Shown: one piece after another, positions 7,727 to 9,392 of the stretch
How positions within the stretch are numbered: the stretch's first letter is position 1
How the letters are laid out: every line of letters begins with the position of its first letter
Source of the DNA: a bacterium
GTDB taxonomy: Bacteria; Latescibacterota; UBA2968; GCA-2709665
DNA length: 9,392 bases
Reading direction: 5' to 3'
NCBI GenBank assembly: GCA_027619145.1
Contig: JAQCGA010000115.1
Location: 1-9,392 of the forward strand
Made by a program: the position numbers and the translations under genes
Notes under the pieces: model-generated
What the model saw: the letters and a program-made list of their open reading frames with translations, nothing else
Told to the model about the DNA's origin: nothing
Database searches by the model: none

Positions 7727-9100
7727 CTCCACCAAAATCCCCTTCAACGTATGGGAATTCGCCTCCGTAATCTTGACCTGAACAAGCCCATGATTCTTTA
7801 CCCCTCTTCTGGGAAATATCACCTTCTTAAACTCATTCGATTTCCCAATCACCTGGCCTTCCCCCTTAGACGCATCCCCTTCCACCAACACCTCCAGCAC
7901 ACGCCCAATGTAGCCCCGGTTGATTTCGGCAGAAATCTGCGTTTGCCTCTGAATCACCGTATCCAGCCGTCGGCTTTTTTCTCCTTCCGAAACCGTATCC
8001 GGAATCTCCCGGTGTGCCACCGTTCCCTCCCGGGGCGAATACTTGAACATAAATGCCGAATCGTACCGCACGCTTTCTACCAACGCCATGGTCGCTTCAA
8101 AATCCGCCTCGGTTTCGCCAGGAAAACCCACAATCACATCCGTAGACAAACAAACTCCTGGCATCATCTCCCGTACGCGGGCCACCAGATCCAGGTACTC
8201 TTCTACCGTATAACTCCGCTTCATATCCGCCAGCACCTTATTGGAACCGGACTGTACCGGAAGGTGAACAAACCGGCAGATCTTCTCCTCCGCCGCCATC
8301 GTCTCAATCAACTTCTCGCTAAAATCGCTCGGATGCGGAGAAGTAAACCTTATCCGCTTGATCCCTTCTACCTCGGCCACCCCTCTGAGCAAATCAGCAA
8401 AATCTGTCTCGCCGTCGTGGTACGAATTCACCGTTTGCCCCAGAAGCGTCACTTCCCGAAACCCCTCAGACGCCGCAGTTTCCACCTGCCGCAACACCTC
8501 AGATGCCTGAACGCTCCGCTCTCGCCCACGCACGTACGGTACAATACAAAACGTGCAAAACTTGTCGCAACCGCGCATAATCGTAATCCAGGCATTTGCG
8601 CCTTCTCTACGCAACGGATCCAGGTTCAGATAATATTCTTCTCGGTCCAACCGTACGTCCATCGAGGGATCGCCGGCAACCGTATCTGCCAACAACTCCG
8701 GTAACCGCCGGTAAGAATCCGGTCCCATCACCAGGTCCACATACGGCAACTTGTCCAGCAGCTTTTCTGCCATATGCTTGGCCATACACCCGCTTACGCC
8801 CAGCACCAGATCCGGCCGCCGCCTCTTCAGATGACTTAATTGCGAGAGCCGCCCCAGCACCCGTTCTTCTGCCTTCTCCCGGATTGCGCACGTATTCAGG
8901 ACAATGATATCCGCCCCTTCCGGCTGAAACACGGGCCGGAACCCCGCCTCCGTCAAAACACCCAGCATCAATTCAGTATCCGACACATTCATCTGGCAGC
9001 CGTACGTTTCAATATATACTCTCCGGCCCTGGCCCGGTTCCTGCAACAGGTCTCTGGGTATCTCTCCGGATTCAATCTCGATCAATGCCATTTCCGCCAC
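7718..9100 (-). CDS. miaB: tRNA-2-methylthio-N6-dimethylallyladenosine synthase MiaB
   Basis: MiaB is a radical-SAM methylthiotransferase that converts i6A37 to ms2i6A37 in tRNAs reading codons that start with U. The 460-aa product has the full family layout. The N-terminal UPF0004 domain carries cluster cysteines C35 (ETYGCQMN), C71 (NTCAIREKAEER) and C105 (GVSGCMAK). The radical-SAM domain carries C178, C182 and C185 in MRGCDKFCTFCIVPYVRG, with LGQTVNSY at 220-227. A TRAM domain occupies about 395-458. The IVPYVRGRERS run separates MiaB from the MtaB and RimO paralogues. The GTG at 9100 has AGAGGAG 6 nt upstream, whereas the ATG at 9091 would be 15 nt away, so GTG is chosen. The gene starts 51 nt after the queG stop. 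The i6A-forming partner MiaA is not in the window. Confidence 0.97.
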   Translation of the reverse strand: MAEMALIEIESGEIPRDLLQEPGQGRRVYIETYGCQMNVSDTELMLGVLTEAGFRPVFQPEGADIIVLNTCAIREKAEERVLGRLSQLSHLKRRRPDLVLGVSGCMAKHMAEKLLDKLPYVDLVMGPDSYRRLPELLADTVAGDPSMDVRLDREEYYLNLDPLRREGANAWITIMRGCDKFCTFCIVPYVRGRERSVQASEVLRQVETAASEGFREVTLLGQTVNSYHDGETDFADLLRGVAEVEGIKRIRFTSPHPSDFSEKLIETMAAEEKICRFVHLPVQSGSNKVLADMKRSYTVEEYLDLVARVREMMPGVCLSTDVIVGFPGETEADFEATMALVESVRYDSAFMFKYSPREGTVAHREIPDTVSEGEKSRRLDTVIQRQTQISAEINRGYIGRVLEVLVEGDASKGEGQVIGKSNEFKKVIFPRRGVKNHGLVQVKITEANSHTLKGILVEAN

Positions 9101-9106
9101 CGCGTA

Positions 9107-9113
9107 CTCCTCT
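9107..9113 (-). promoter_or_regulatory. Ribosome binding site deciding the miaB start
   Basis: AGAGGAG on the minus strand sits 6 nt before GTG 9100 and 15 nt before the in-frame ATG 9091. This favours the GTG start. Confidence 0.6.
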
Positions 9114-9151
9114 ATCGCTGACCTGCGTGCGATCCGCTCGAATTTCTGAAT

Positions 9152-9392
9152 TCAGGCGTTCAGAACCTTCAGTGCATCCTGAACCTCTCCCTGAACCAAT
9201 CCATCTACTTCTTCCAGCGCTACCTCCTGCAGAACCCGCAACGCCTCTGCACCCCCAATACGTCCCAGAGCCCAAGCCGCGTGTCCCCGTACCAGAGGTT
9301 CCGGGTCATGTAACGCTTTTGCAAGAGCTGGTACATATGCCGGATCGCCCAAATTCCCCAGCGCCACAGCCGCGTTGCGCAACAACCCCCGC
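9152..9392 (-). CDS. queG: Epoxyqueuosine reductase QueG, C-terminal HEAT-repeat end (partial)
   Basis: Only the last roughly 80 residues are present; the frame stays open to the right edge of the window, so the start lies outside. The visible tail, LLRNAAVALGN, then DPEPLVRGHAAWALGRIGG, then a final helix ending DALKVLNA, matches the HEAT-like repeat that ends bacterial QueG, where it helps hold the tRNA anticodon arm. QueG uses cobalamin and two [4Fe-4S] clusters to reduce epoxyqueuosine to queuosine at tRNA position 34. The catalytic domain and cluster cysteines are not in the window, so the call rests on the tail alone plus the miaB neighbour. A different HEAT/PBS-lyase repeat protein is the main alternative. 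The in-frame TTG at 9385 is an internal Leu codon, not a start. Confidence 0.75.
   Translation of the reverse strand, partial: RGLLRNAAVALGNLGDPAYVPALAKALHDPEPLVRGHAAWALGRIGGAEALRVLQEVALEEVDGLVQGEVQDALKVLNA

Noticed and set aside
7715..8704. Plus-strand open frame of 329 codons opposite miaB
   Set aside because: Antisense to miaB, whose cysteine motifs and length are intact; no domain visible in the plus-strand product.
9146..9155. 10-bp palindrome CTGAATTCAG at the queG stop
   Set aside because: Short, partly coding, with no second copy arranged around it; expected by chance at this length.

Overview
All seven genes in this window lie on the minus strand, so transcription runs from high to low coordinates. 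The content is mostly housekeeping and metabolic. There is no mobile element, CRISPR array, rRNA or tRNA that I can support. The window looks like a chromosomal fragment of an uncultured bacterium of the FCB superphylum. A Latescibacterota-like or neighbouring lineage would fit: the GWxTD-domain secreted protein family is characteristic of that part of the tree, the Gfo/Idh/MocA protein has the 'EVPAA ... THSLGP' style common in environmental MAGs, and base composition is moderately GC-rich. The taxonomic call is inference only.

Upstream block (right side, 9392 to 6388). The window opens inside the 3' end of queG (epoxyqueuosine reductase, HEAT-repeat tail). It continues with miaB (ms2i6A37 tRNA methylthiotransferase), lipA (lipoyl synthase) and a small Rieske [2Fe-2S] protein whose start codon overlaps the lipA stop (ATGA). 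These genes are tightly spaced and read as one operon. Every member is, or is known from its family to be, an iron-sulfur protein, and two of them modify the tRNA anticodon loop (positions 34 and 37).

Downstream block (6262 to 121). After a 125-bp gap come a secreted GWxTD-domain protein, then a large single-chain indolepyruvate:ferredoxin oxidoreductase-type enzyme (IorA and IorB halves fused, 1201 aa), then a Gfo/Idh/MocA-family protein. A strong intrinsic terminator at the left edge (2-41) ends the transcription unit. The 75-bp spacer between the oxidoreductase and the Gfo/Idh gene holds a 7-bp-period AATT repeat that is also an imperfect palindrome. A two-unit version of the same pattern sits at the miaB/lipA junction.

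Functionally, the first block supplies tRNA modification and lipoate for 2-oxoacid dehydrogenase or glycine-cleavage enzymes. The fused oxidoreductase offers a ferredoxin-linked, CoA-dependent route for aryl-pyruvate or other 2-oxoacids from amino-acid breakdown. The points most worth a second look are the coupled lipA-Rieske pair, the divergent second Fe-S cysteine set of the fused oxidoreductase, the GWxTD protein lacking its eponymous Trp, the Gfo/Idh protein lacking the EKP lysine, and the AATT heptad element. I did not find a convincing new multi-gene defence or mobile system.
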